Assembly: GCA_963931865.1 (NCBI GenBank)
Contig: OZ007510.1
Coordinates: forward strand, 3,562,747 to 3,626,746
DNA length: 64,000 bases
Origin: Axinella damicornis
Taxonomy: Eukaryota > Porifera > Demospongiae > Axinellida > Axinellidae
Reading direction: 5' to 3'
Positions 31,848 to 42,304 of the stretch are shown piece after piece. A model generated the notes under the pieces. That model made no database searches. It was not told the DNA's origin and was given only the letters and a program-made list of their open reading frames with translations. Within the stretch, counting starts at the first letter, position 1; each line of letters starts with the position of its first letter. A program made the translations under genes and the position numbers.

Positions 31848-33753
31848 TTATAGGTTTGATTTAATAAGGGTGTTGTAGGACTCGTGGACCACCATCGCTG
31901 GTTTGATGTCACACAGCGTGGCACAACCTGCAGACACAAAACAAACTATGAGTGACCATTCCACTGGGTAAATTGTGCCCTTTTTGTTACCTACCAGAGA
32001 GCATCATGGCCAGTTTGAATTCATCCTTCAGGATCTGAAGCACTTGCTCCACCCCCTCACTGCCCTGCAGGGAAGGTATCCACTAGTGAGCTGTGGAACA
32101 GTAGTCCACAGTATATAGTCCACTCCAGTGCACTCACCTTGTAAGCAAGTCCCCAGAGAACTGGTCTACCAACAAAGACAGCTCTGGCCCCCATGGCAAG
32201 TGCCTTTAGCACATCTGTCCCCTGCCTCACCCCTCCGTCCATGAACACCTCCACCCTCCCACCCACAGCCTGCACCACCTCAGGCAGGACATCAATCTGT
32301 GGGGAATGGAAGCAACATGACCTGCAAATCTTGCAAACACAGGACTCGCCACGACCACACTCACTGTTGCTGGTACTCCATCCAGCTGTCTTCCACCATG
32401 GTTGGACACAATGATTCCCTGTATGTCATGTTTCATGGCCTCCAAAGCATCCTCTGACGTCAGAATGCCCTTCAGCAGGATCGGCAGCTCTGTGATACTG
32501 CGGAGCCAATCTACAGTCTCCCAGGTGAGACCAGGGTCTATAAGTTTAGCAGTATACTGCTGCAGACCTGAACTGTGCTCTTTGATAACTAAGGAACTTT
32601 CCACTGTTGCATCAGTGAAATTTGCGAGGGAGAGATTTGAAGGGAGGTTGAAACGGTTTCTTGTGTCTGCCATCCTTCTCCCCAGCACTGGTGTGTCCAC
32701 TGTAAGAACAATTGCCTTGTACCCTTCCCTCTCGGCCCTGCAGATCAAATCCCTTGTGAGTGCTTTGTCCCGGTACACATACAGCTGAAACCATCTGAGT
32801 CCACCACCACTAGCTCTAGCAACATTTTCAATGTTTGTTGTGGACCACGAACTGAGGATCATAGCAGTCCCCATTTTTGCACACGCTGGGGATGATAAAA
32901 TGGCATTCAGAATCCTCAGGCTCAATTCTATACACCTGTACATCTGAACAGCTGCTTAACAGTTGAGGGACACAATGTCACCGCATTGTTAGTAGCTATA
33001 GTGGAAGCACTGCTGCTGCCCGATTGACTATCAGAAATCAATACTAAAGCCTGAATTTGAGACATCAAAACTCCCATTGATAACCATATTATATTCTGCT
33101 GTTCTGTTAAGGTGCATGTGCATGACTTCACCATAGATAATAGAACTATGCTTCAACGTATATAGTTCTATTATCTATGACTTCACATACTCATGATACT
33201 GGGGAATTAGCACTGTACACTGCACCTCTGGCAGTTGCTGCCTCTCCTTCACAATGTGCCATGCACTGCATAGCAGTGGGAGCTACACAGACGGGAAACT
33301 CCACCCACTCCCCGAACAGCTTCACCTTCATGTCCAACTGAGAGACATCATGGAGCATGCGAGGTCGTAGTCGATACCTAAGAGGAGGAAGGAGGGCATG
33401 CCTTCACGGATACGTGCATGCTCCATATAACATGATACTAGTATACGTACTGGTACAACCCATGGTCCGTACCGGGGTAGTCTCACTGGCCCGTGAGACT
33501 ACACCAGGGTACGTACACGGGTGCCCTCCCAATTGTACGTATGTAACTAGCTCGTATATACACCCCTTTAATTTGTACAGGTTAGCTAGCTCGTAGGTAC
33601 GTATATACACTGATTGAACTCTGGTCACCGTTTGAAGGCCTCTATATTGTCTCTGAGGGTCTGTTCCTGGTCAGCGCCAGAGGAGTAGTAGTCCAAGGCA
33701 TTCTTTCCCAAAACCTCGCTAGCATGGGCCTCAAAATCAGCCAGAGAGAACAT
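31848..33753 (-). CDS. HAO1: 2-hydroxyacid oxidase A, HAO1/glycolate-oxidase type
   Basis: FMN-dependent oxidation of short 2-hydroxyacids such as glycolate to 2-oxoacids with H2O2 release, normally peroxisomal. Six exons on the minus strand: 33629-33753, 33226-33377, 32365-32885, 32138-32296, 31995-32064 and 31848-31927. In spinach glycolate-oxidase numbering the catalytic and pocket residues are kept: Tyr24 ([10 protein letters not shown]), Ala79 ([12 protein letters not shown]), Trp108 ([10 protein letters not shown]), Tyr129 (FQLYVYRDK), Asp157 (LTVDTPVLG), Lys230 (LPILLKGIL), and His254/Arg257 ([11 protein letters not shown]). The FMN phosphate region is [20 protein letters not shown]. 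The C-terminus SNL is a PTS1-like peroxisome signal. The reading frame is intact. It is convergent with the FAM177-type gene and is the HAO1-like member of the local array. Confidence 0.93.
33132..33179. mobile_element. 48-bp MITE, CATRGATAATAG family, with 7-bp TSD
   Basis: CATAGATAATAGAACTAT at the left and ATAGTTCTATTATCTATG at the right are perfect inverted repeats. Flanking ACTTCAC (33125-33131 and 33180-33186) is an exact 7-bp target-site duplication. In HAO-A intron 2. Confidence 0.85.
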
Positions 33754-34639
33754 GGCGCTCCCTGCAGCTGTATGGCTTCCACGAGGTCAAAGAGCAAGGT
33801 CCTGGGGAACCCCCCTGAGGAGGGCTGTCAAAGCTCAGCAAGAACGGCGCCTTAAGTGGGCTGGTCAGCAGCTGGCTCTGTATTCTAGCTCTGTCAGCCT
33901 CTGTGTCCTGCTCAGCAGCTGGCTATTGTATATTACATCCTCTATAATAACTCTGTGTGCCCTAGCTATGCTATGCATGTGTACTAGCTATGTGGGTGGT
34001 TCAAGTCCAAATCTGAACCTTAATGATATTGTTTTCCCAATCACTTAAAGTGGGTGGGGCTTTCAGTCTTGCACTGAATATGCGCTAACTACTATAGCTA
34101 GCTGCACATTCAATTCACCTATGAATGCCATTCATAGGTGAAAAAACTAGGTATATAGCGCTCATGCAAACAAATCAGGGACAGACTAGGGACACTTAGC
34201 TATTAACTTGATCAGATTCACATGTTGATCACTGCCCTAATCTGATGTGCTATAATTATTACCACAGCCGAGCACAAGATCAAAAATTCATGCCGCAGTG
34301 AAGTAGGCAGCTAGCCAGCAATTAGCTACGGTATTTCCACCAGCCAAATTCTGATTTTGTATGTGGATTGTATGCACAGTCTTCTTCGTATACAAAGCCA
34401 ATACAGACTGAAGAAAAACAAGTGTCTGTTTCGACCCTATTATTTTACCTCCTGGGTCTCATCAGTTGGCAGGGAGGATGCAATTTCATATAAAGCCAAT
34501 ACAGACTGATAAGAAAAGAAAACGAAGTACAACAGGCAAAACTGAAATATATTTTATAGCTACTTGGATTAAAGTTTGAAGCCTTGGGCATGCATGACTG
34601 AGACAGTGGACTTCAACAAGACATGACAGATGTATATAC

Positions 34640-35335
34640 CGGACTATATATACCAAGACACTACTGGTGTGTTCCAAGACACGACTGATGTGTACCAGAC
34701 TTTAACAAAACACGACTGATGTGTACCAGACTCAAGACGTCCACGACTGATGTTTACCAGACTTTAACAAAACACGACTGATGTGTACCAGACTTTAACA
34801 AGACATGACTGATGTGTACCAGACTCAAGACGTCCACGACTGATGTGTACCAGACTTTAACAAGACACGACTGAGACACCACTGGTGTATACTGGACTTT
34901 CTGATGTGCACTGAACTGGACTGTAACATACAAGACACGACTGCAGATGTGTAGCTACTGGACTTTAACAAGACACCACTGGTGTGTACTGGACTTTAAC
35001 AAGACACCACTGGTGTGTACTGGACTTTAACAAGACACCACTGGTGTGTACTGGACTTTAACAAGACACCACTGGTGTGTACTGGACTTTAACAAGACAC
35101 CACTGGTGTGTATATACTGGACTTTAACAAGACACGACTGATTAATATTTGTACTGGGCTAGACTTTAACAAGACATGACAGAGACACGACTGGTGTGTA
35201 CTGGACTTTAACAAGAAACCACTGGTGTGTACTGGACTTCAACCAGACACGACTGATTTGTACTGAACTGGACAAGGCAGGACTGATGTGAACACCACTG
35301 GTGTGTTGTGTACTGGACTTTACAAGATGCAACTG
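34640..35335. repeat. 31-bp minisatellite
   Basis: The unit is roughly CTGGACTTTAACAAGACACC then ACTGGTGTGTA. Central copies (about 34970-35110) are nearly identical; outer copies vary as ACACGACTGATGTGTACCAG. Neighbouring units alternate CACCACTGG and CACGACTGA. Confidence 0.85.
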
Positions 35336-35337
35336 AT

Positions 35338-36440
35338 TACTCATGCAAGCATGCCATACAGTATACATTTACTCATGCAAGCATGCCATACAGTACAGTA
35401 CATTACTCATGCAAGCATGCCATACAGTATACATTACACATGCAAGCATGCCATGCAGTACAGTACATTTTACTCATGCAAGCATGCCATACAGTACAGT
35501 ACATTACTCATGCAAGCATGCCATACAGTACAGTACATTACTCATGCAAGCATGCCATACAGTACAGTACATTACTCATGCAAGCATGCCATACAGTATA
35601 CATTACACATGCAAGCATGCCATACAGTACAGTACATTTTACTCATGCAAGCATGCCATATGTACAGTACAGTACATTACTCATGCAAGCATGCCATACA
35701 GTACAGTACATTACTCATGCAAGCATGCCATACAGTACAGTACATTACTCATGCAAGCATGCCATACAGTATACATTACACATGCAAGCATGCCATACAG
35801 TACAGTACATTTTACTCATGCAAGCATGCCATACGTACAGTACAGTACATTACTCATGCAAGCATGCCATACAGTACAGTACATTACTCATGCAAGCATG
35901 CCATACAGTACAGTACATTACTCATGCAAGTATGCCATACAGTACAGTACATTACTCATGCAAGCATGCCATACAGTACAGTACATTACTCATGCAAGTA
36001 TGCCATACAGTACAGTACATTACTCATGCAAGCATGCCATACAGTACATTACATTACTCATGCAAGCATGCCATACAGTACAGTACATTACTCATACACG
36101 CATGTCAGTACACATACTCACCAGACTGAATTTTCCCATACAAGATGCCATACAGTACAGTACATTACTCATGCAAGCATGCCATACAGTACAGTACATT
36201 ACTCATGCAAGCATGCCATACAGTACTCATGCAAGCATGCCATACAGTACATTACAGTACTCATGCAAGCATGCCATACAGTACATTACAGTACTCATGC
36301 AAGCATGCCATGAACAGTACATTACAGTACTCATGCAAGCATGCCATGAACAGTATATTACTCATGCAAGCATGCCATACAGGGACAGTACATTACCCAT
36401 ACAGTGAACACGCATGTCAGTACTCACCAGACTGAATTTT
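35338..36440. repeat. 34-bp satellite, about 30 copies
   Basis: The unit is ACTCATGCAAGCATGCCATA then CAGTACAGTACATT, with occasional shorter or longer variants. Because 34 is not a multiple of 3 and the unit has no stop in any plus frame, three long overlapping open frames of His/Ala/Ser/Met/Tyr repeats arise. They are a by-product of the repeat. A variant at 36095-36130 (CGCATGTCAGTACACATACT) recurs at 36411-36430. Confidence 0.9.
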
Positions 36441-36950
36441 TCTCATGCAAGATGAACATACCCCAGTCAGTTTTGCGGGTAGCTACCGACGGTCGCCGTT
36501 TGGAAGTTGCCACGCTACGCGACTCGGACTCGGAGAGAAAATGTCTGCATACACAGGAAACGAGCGCACCAACACTACGGAACACAATGAAAAGAAATGG
36601 CAATGCTGCTCTTATAAACTCACTTTCTCCCGCCAATTTATTCCGCGCGCGCGCGTAGTTTATAATTTAATCAGCAGGGGCGCAAGTAATCAGCAAACGA
36701 ATAACCCCGCGCCGCCGCGCCCGGCCGGCTTCATTCTGCCATGCCCTTGCAAAAGGGTGTGCATGAGCGCGAGCAGGATGGTAATAGGCAAACAACTGGT
36801 GGGTGACTACAGTTTCCTAGTGGCCGCTGCTGACTGCACTTGCTTCCTGTTCTTCCACTACTCCCTGCAGACTTGACTTTCACTGTCGGAACAACTGACT
36901 TCATAGCTATAAAAGTTTATTTCATGTTTTCCCTAAGACTTGTGTTGCAC

Positions 36951-37195
36951 AAGTGTAAAAAACATTAAAAATGTAAGGAGATGTAGGGATAGCAGAACAG
37001 CAAAAAGTAAGAAAACAAGCAGGAATGATGGCATAAAACAGTTCAGTATACAACCCCATCTTATCTTTCCACATAATACATGTAGAAAGGTATGTAGAGT
37101 GAACTGTTTTATGCCATCATCCCTGCTTGTTTTCTTACCTTTTGCTGTTCTGCTATCCCTACATCTCCATGCATTTTTAATGTGTTTTTTTACAC
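36951..37195. mobile_element. 245-bp palindromic MITE
   Basis: Left arm GTGTAAAAAACATTAAAAAT then GTAAGGAGATGTAGGGATAG, mirrored on the right by CTATCCCTACATCTCCATGC then ATTTTTAATGTG and TTTTTTACAC. Both arms carry CAGAACAGCAAAA and AACAAGCAGG in opposite orientation. The short centre is about 37050-37085. A fragment of one arm occurs at 1848-1895. Confidence 0.85.
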
Positions 37196-37524
37196 TTTTA
37201 TAAATACACTTCTACCAACAAGGCAACTTTCACCTGCAATTTATAGCAAAAGTGCGCTAGCATACCATAACCACATAGCCTCATCCTTTAGGGTCTGCAG
37301 CACTTCTCCACTCCCTCACTTCTCGAGCTCTACAGCATGCAAGAACGGCATGCAAGAATGTCACCCACTAGATACTAGTGTAGGGGCTCGGTGTCTGTTG
37401 TGTGCTGTTCATGCATATGCAAGTTCTGCGCATTTGAAAAATGGTCACAGTACGCCATAACTGTGAGAGCTGTATATGTGCAGCTGGCACAAACATATAT
37501 GACTTAAGTTATGTGTACAACGTG

Positions 37525-37597
37525 TCCGGCAGGAGTGCCCTGGCCGTACCCATCTCCCTACTTCCTGCCGGACCACTGTTATATCCACTTCGATGTG
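37525..37597. mobile_element. MITE, GGTCCGGCAGGAAGTA family, copy 3 (short)
   Basis: TGTCCGGCAGGAGTGCCCTG at the left; TACTTCCTGCCGGACCACTG then TTATATCCAC at the right. The core is shortened. Confidence 0.65.
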
Positions 37598-37776
37598 TGT
37601 ATATGTATAGCTACACTAAGAGCACATCGAGCTGACTTTGCTGGGTTGATGCACTCCTGAACATACCACACAGACATTAAGGATTGAATGCTCCACTCAG
37701 TATAGTTGGTAGCCTAGAAACCATGACGTACGTACTCCTGAAACTGTTTCAGTGAAAACTGTCCAGTGATCATCCC

Positions 37777-37851
37777 TCAAATTCCAGCTTGAAGCCGGAT
37801 CTTGTCAAGTGCAATATTGCACTTGACAAGATCTTCAAGCTGGAAATTTGA
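37777..37851. repeat. Near-perfect 73-bp hairpin
   Basis: CAAATTCCAGCTTGAAG(CCG)GATCTT then GTCAAGTGCAATATTGCACT and TGACAAGATCTTCAAGCTGG. Almost a perfect palindrome around AATATT. No gene association is seen; a MITE remnant is likely. Confidence 0.75.
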
Positions 37852-38061
37852 ATTAATGAGGCCGGACTGATTGAAACCAAGAACTCAACAACGCAAGGAA
37901 GCATGCATTTTTTTTTTGTGGGGAGTACTACCTCTGTACAATCCATTCCATTATGGATGCAACTGGCACCTACAGCTAATCCTTAGCCATCTGTTTTTCT
38001 ATACTACAAACAAGGCTACAGTTTTTATTACAAAATGTATTAACTAGCTAGCTCTATATCA

Positions 38062-41000
38062 CTACATTTTGGAGCATTTGTAGTGGGACTCGTGGACCAC
38101 CATCTCCGGTTTGATGTCAGCCAGCCTCGTACATCCTGCAGACAAACTTTGTCATTAAAACATTTTGTAGGCATGAGCCGAAACAGTGGATCACCTACCT
38201 GAGAGCATCATGGCCAGTTTGAATTCATCCTTCAGGATCTGAAGCATTTGCTCCACCCCCTCACTCCCCTGCAGGGAAGGTATCCACTAGTGAGCTGTGG
38301 AACAGTAATCCACAGTATATAGTCCACTCCAGTGCACCCACCTTGTATGCAAGTCCCCAGAGAACTGGTCTACCAACAAAGACAGCTCTGGCCCCCATGG
38401 CAAGTGCCTTTAGCACATCAGTCCCCTGCCTCACCCCTCCGTCCATGAACACCTCCACCCTCCCACCCACAGCCTGCACCACCTCAGGCAGGACATCAAT
38501 CTGTGGGGAATTAATGGAAGCAACAATGACCTGCAAATAATGCCTTCATGCATGCAGGTATGTTCCATTGGCACATTTTGGTCAATTTTTCCAAAACTGC
38601 ATGACAGCATAGATAATAGATCTATGATGGCAGAAACAGCACTCCTGTTCTATAGGCTACTGATGTATGGAACTGCACTCCGGTTCCATAGGCGACCGAT
38701 CGATGCCATTTGTGTGGAACAATGAACCAAGATTGGCAGAAACAGCACTCCTGTTCTATATAGAGTTACAAGTAAAGTGCCATTGCTGCCAAAAATGAAG
38801 AAGAACCAGCACTCGTGTCCCTGATGTCGGCTACGATAAAAATTAATCCATCACTTACATGATGGGGTGTGCCATAATGCAAATCATCAAAGCACCCATT
38901 CGGCATAATCACATCACCAAAAATGGCAGAAACAGCACTAAGTGCCATGCATGCATATATATCTGCCAAATATTGGCTCTGGGAAAGACTTGGAAGAGAA
39001 CATTGCATCCAACATGAAAATCTGCTATATAGATAGCTACTAGTCCTAGCTCTTTGTTGACCTAGTAGGAGTACTAGTGTAGCTTAAACCTGGAACAGCT
39101 ATAGGGAAGCATTCAGTGTTCCATTTTTGGACAATTTTGGCACAAAAATATGGACACACAGGACTTGACACAACCACACTCACTGTTGCTGGTACTCCAT
39201 CCAGCTGTCTTCCACCATGGTTGGACACAATGATTCCCTGGATGTCATGTTTCAGGGCCTCCAAAGCATCCTCTGCCGTCAGAATGCCCTTCAGCAGGAT
39301 TGGCAGCTTTGTAATACTGCGGAACCAATCTATTGTCTCCCATGTGATATTAGCTAATCGTCCATTTATACCCTGGATACGACGTGCCTGATCCGACAGT
39401 TCTGCCGTCAGATCAGCAGCTGCCTGAAAATAATCAGGTGGAAAATGAGCAAGATCACCTTTGGGAAGTTTAGCTCTTGCAATAGGTCTCGTTCTGTTCC
39501 CTGTAGCCGGAGTGTCAACTGTGATAGCAATGGCTTTGCATCCTGCCTTCTCTGCCCTCAGGATCAGTTCCTTGTTCACCTCCATATCTCTAACAGCATG
39601 CAGCTGGAACCACCGGAGTCCACCATCAGTTGCTTGTGCAATGTCTTCTACAGAGATGCTGGAGAAGGCGCTCACTACCATACAAGTGCCCATTCTTGCA
39701 CAAGCTGGCAAGAAAGAGATCTCTATATGAGCACATGTAGCTATATCTGTGTCTGTATATGTTATTACAATCACGTCTCATCCCTAGACCCTCCCTGTAG
39801 GCCGCGGAATAATCACTGAGAAAGTGAATGGGTTAGCCACCATGTGTGTGGAGCTAATTTCAAATTCCATGTTTGTGAAACACCCTATATTTTCATGCTT
39901 AAAGAACATCATTAATATTTAGGACAGCTGCTCATGCAGGACTGCTTAACACGCAGGTGTGTGGTTATTTGATTGCATCTGTTAGGATTCTCTCAGCCTG
40001 CTAGTCAGTCCATTAATTTTATCAGACCCTCCCCTCCTTTCTCTGTCTTCCTCCAATTTTTGTCTCGGCACCGAAGTGCCGAGACACAGTGCTGGATGCG
40101 TAGGTACGTACGTACGTGGTACGTACGTTCGTGGTACGTACGTCGCTTTTTGCAATGCGCCCGCGCAAGTGCTGCATGCATGCTCTACACCCTTAATAAG
40201 GTGTCAAACGTATTTATAGCCTGCAAGTAGGTCTTCAAAATGATTATGGGTTTGCATGGCTGGTCATGAATCCTCTTACCAAGACTGCTGCTACATAGCT
40301 CTAATACGTAATTCAGGACAATGAATACTCACCCATCCAGTGTGCTGCACTCAGCCATCCAAACTTGAAAGTGCATACTAAAACTCACTCAGCTCTAGCT
40401 AGCTAGCTAGCTAGCTAGCTAGCTAGCTATAGGCCTATAGATAAGTGCTGAAAGAATTGGCCAAGGTGTTGACTAAACATCAAGCCCAGACACAACCATA
40501 CTGCTTTCACCCTTTGGGTGAACATTCCTGACCCACCCCTTGCTCACACAGAACCTCCAAGGATATTGACGCTCACTTAAGCTGAAAGTCTCATAGCTAA
40601 CAGATTTTGCAGTCATAATAAAGGGTTAAGCAGCTGCCATGTCCTCTGCATGATTCTAGCTGATACCAAGTCGATCGTGCCGAGACACATCAAGTCTTTT
40701 AAAGACTCACTTGTTTCAACTGGGTGCAGTCCAGGAACAAGAACGATTGCAACCCTCCCCAGTATCTTTGTGAAACATTGCAATCAGCGAAATTGATCAG
40801 AGTTTTTCCCCTGTCACTCTCAGTCTGTCAGATTTACCTCTTGCAGTTGCTACTTCACCATCAGGGTGTGCATAGCCATGCCGGGATGTGGGGGCCACAC
40901 AGACAGGGAACTCCACACACTCCCCGAACAGTTTCACCCTCATGTCCAGCTGAGAGACATCGCGGAGCATGCGAGGTCGCAGCCGATACCTGTCCATGCT

Positions 41001-41186
41001 CAAAAAGACTCATATAAATACATATGCTAAGGTTGTGTGGAGGCACAAACTACATTTTCACTACCGTTTGAAAGCCTCCACGTTGTCTCTGAGAGTCTGC
41101 TCCTGGTCGGCACCAGAGGAGAAGAAGTTCCACGCGTTTTCGTCCGCCTCACGGGCATGTGCCTCGAGATCATCTAGCGTGAACAT
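38062..41186 (-). CDS. 2-hydroxyacid oxidase B, partly HAO2-like pocket
   Basis: Six exons with the same layout as HAO-A: 41065-41186, 40838-40989, 39184-39704, 38342-38500, 38199-38268 and 38062-38135. FMN-oxidase core residues Asp157 (ITVDTPATG), Lys230 (LPILLKGIL) and His254/Arg257 ([11 protein letters not shown]) are kept. The substrate pocket differs from HAO-A: Tyr24 is Phe ([10 protein letters not shown]), Ala79 is Ser ([14 protein letters not shown]), Trp108 is Phe ([10 protein letters not shown]) and Tyr129 is His (FQLHAVRDM). Tyr24-to-Phe and Trp108-to-Phe also occur in human HAO2 as I recall it, so a longer or different 2-hydroxyacid substrate is inferred. The C-terminus SKM is PTS1-like. 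Frame and splice sites look intact. The intron at 38501-39183 carries GGCAGAAACAGCACT-family repeats. Confidence 0.88.
38560..38945. repeat. Dispersed repeat cluster in HAO-B intron
   Basis: GGCAGAAACAGCACTCCTGT occurs twice, plus a third GGCAGAAACAGCACTA near 38926. CATAGATAATAGATCTATG at about 38609 resembles the ends of the 33132 element. Same family as 1537, 28985 and 29655. Confidence 0.65.
40060..40145. repeat. Hairpin plus ACGT-rich simple repeat
   Basis: TGTCTCGGCACCGAAGTGCC then GAGACA is a perfect stem-loop with loop CGAA. It is followed by (GTAC)n-rich sequence. The motif GTGCCGAGACACA recurs at 40677. An (AGCT)n run lies at 40394-40428. All are in the large HAO-B intron 2. Confidence 0.7.
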
Positions 41187-42304
41187 GCCTGCTGCTGCGT
41201 ACCGCGTACCCGCGTGACTGAAGATTGAGGGTGGGGCTAGTCTCATGAAGGACGTTTCCGGCTGGGCACGAGACTACTGCCCGGGGGGCCCGGGCCCGGG
41301 CAGGGGGGGTGGGGACAAGGTCTGTGCGCACGTGGTACAATTAAAATTCCATAGGGATAGTGCACAGTAATATACAAGACGTATGCGGAACTAGCAGACT
41401 AGTAACAGCTCTAGCGCCGACTTATCGCTGGGGTTCGATGGGGTTCGATCGCTTTATTGACTTCCTACTTGATGCTAAACACTTGAGTGCGGTCGACAAG
41501 TCTGCATTCGCTGATATTCTCGGTGAGTCCGCATGGTCACTTACATAACTGCTCAGTACAGGCACGTAGTAGTGTGTAGTGACTTATACCCAGTTCGGTC
41601 ACAGTCTTTGCATGGAGGTTACTCTTCAGGATGCTTTGAAAGCGCAATGCAGCCTTCTTCCACGGAGAAAAGCAGTAGAACGACTTTGCATTACGTCATA
41701 CAAAATGACAGTGCACGTGATCTTGTCCTACCCCCCCTGGGGCCCGGGTACGGTATAGGTAGGGACCAGGGGGGGTGGGACAAGGTCCGTGCGCACGTGG
41801 TACAATTAACATTCCATAGGTATAGTGCACAATAATATACAAGAAGTATGCGGAACTAGCAGACTAGTAACAGCTCTAACGCTGACTTATCGCTGGGGTT
41901 CGATGGGGTTCGATCGCATTATTGACTTCCTACCTGATGCTAAACACTTGAGTGCGGTCGACAAATCTGCATTCGCTGATATTCTCGGTGAGTCTGCATG
42001 GTCACTTACATAACTGCTCAGTACAGGCACGTAGTAGTGTGTAGTGGCTTATACCCAGTTCGGTCACAGTCTTTGCATGGAGGTTACTCTTCAGGATGCA
42101 TTGAAAGCGCAATGCAGCCTTCTTTCACGGAGAAAAGCAGTAGAACGACTTTGCATTACGTCATACGAAATGACAGTGCACGTGATCTTGTCCTACCCCC
42201 CCTGGGTACGGTAGGGACTATATATGGCGAGACAACCTCGCGCGGGCTGGCTTCGTATTCCCGCGACGAAAAGCTGGGCGGGGCTTGGGAACGAGGCTAG
42301 AGTC
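41187..42304. other. HAO-B/HAO-C divergent spacer
   Basis: This 1.1-kb interval between two divergent ATGs holds a tandem duplication (listed separately), a G/C-rich stretch CCCGGGGGGCCCGGGCCCGG at 41281-41300, and hairpin fragments at 41247-41275 and 42215-42300 with TAGTCTC-type ends. Promoters of both HAO genes must lie here. Confidence 0.65.
41309..42222. repeat. Tandem duplication of an about 470-bp unit
   Basis: 41309-41750 and about 41774-42222 are about 95% identical by eye. Each copy contains MGFDRFIDFLLDAKHLSAVD then KSAFADILG (or a close variant) ending at a good donor CTCG|GTGAGT, so each looks like a first coding exon. No downstream exon is identified. Confidence 0.8.

Larger units (their letters stand above)
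33754..38061. other. Repeat-rich spacer between HAO-A and HAO-B
   Basis: No gene is supported. It holds two minisatellites (34640-35335 and 35338-36440), a palindromic MITE (36951-37195), a GGTCCGGCAGGAAGTA-family copy and a 73-bp hairpin (37777-37851), plus a small hairpin at 34116-34142 (TTCACCTATGAATG / CATTCATAGGTGAA). The GC-rich stretch at about 36620-36760 is unexplained. Confidence 0.7.

Noticed and set aside
35288..36435. Three long overlapping plus-strand open frames of 270-354 codons
   Set aside because: They are translations of the 34-bp satellite in three frames; a stop-free unit explains them fully.
36445..36876. 143-codon plus-strand frame
   Set aside because: No recognisable domain; an opposite-strand frame overlaps and the sequence shows no exon signals.
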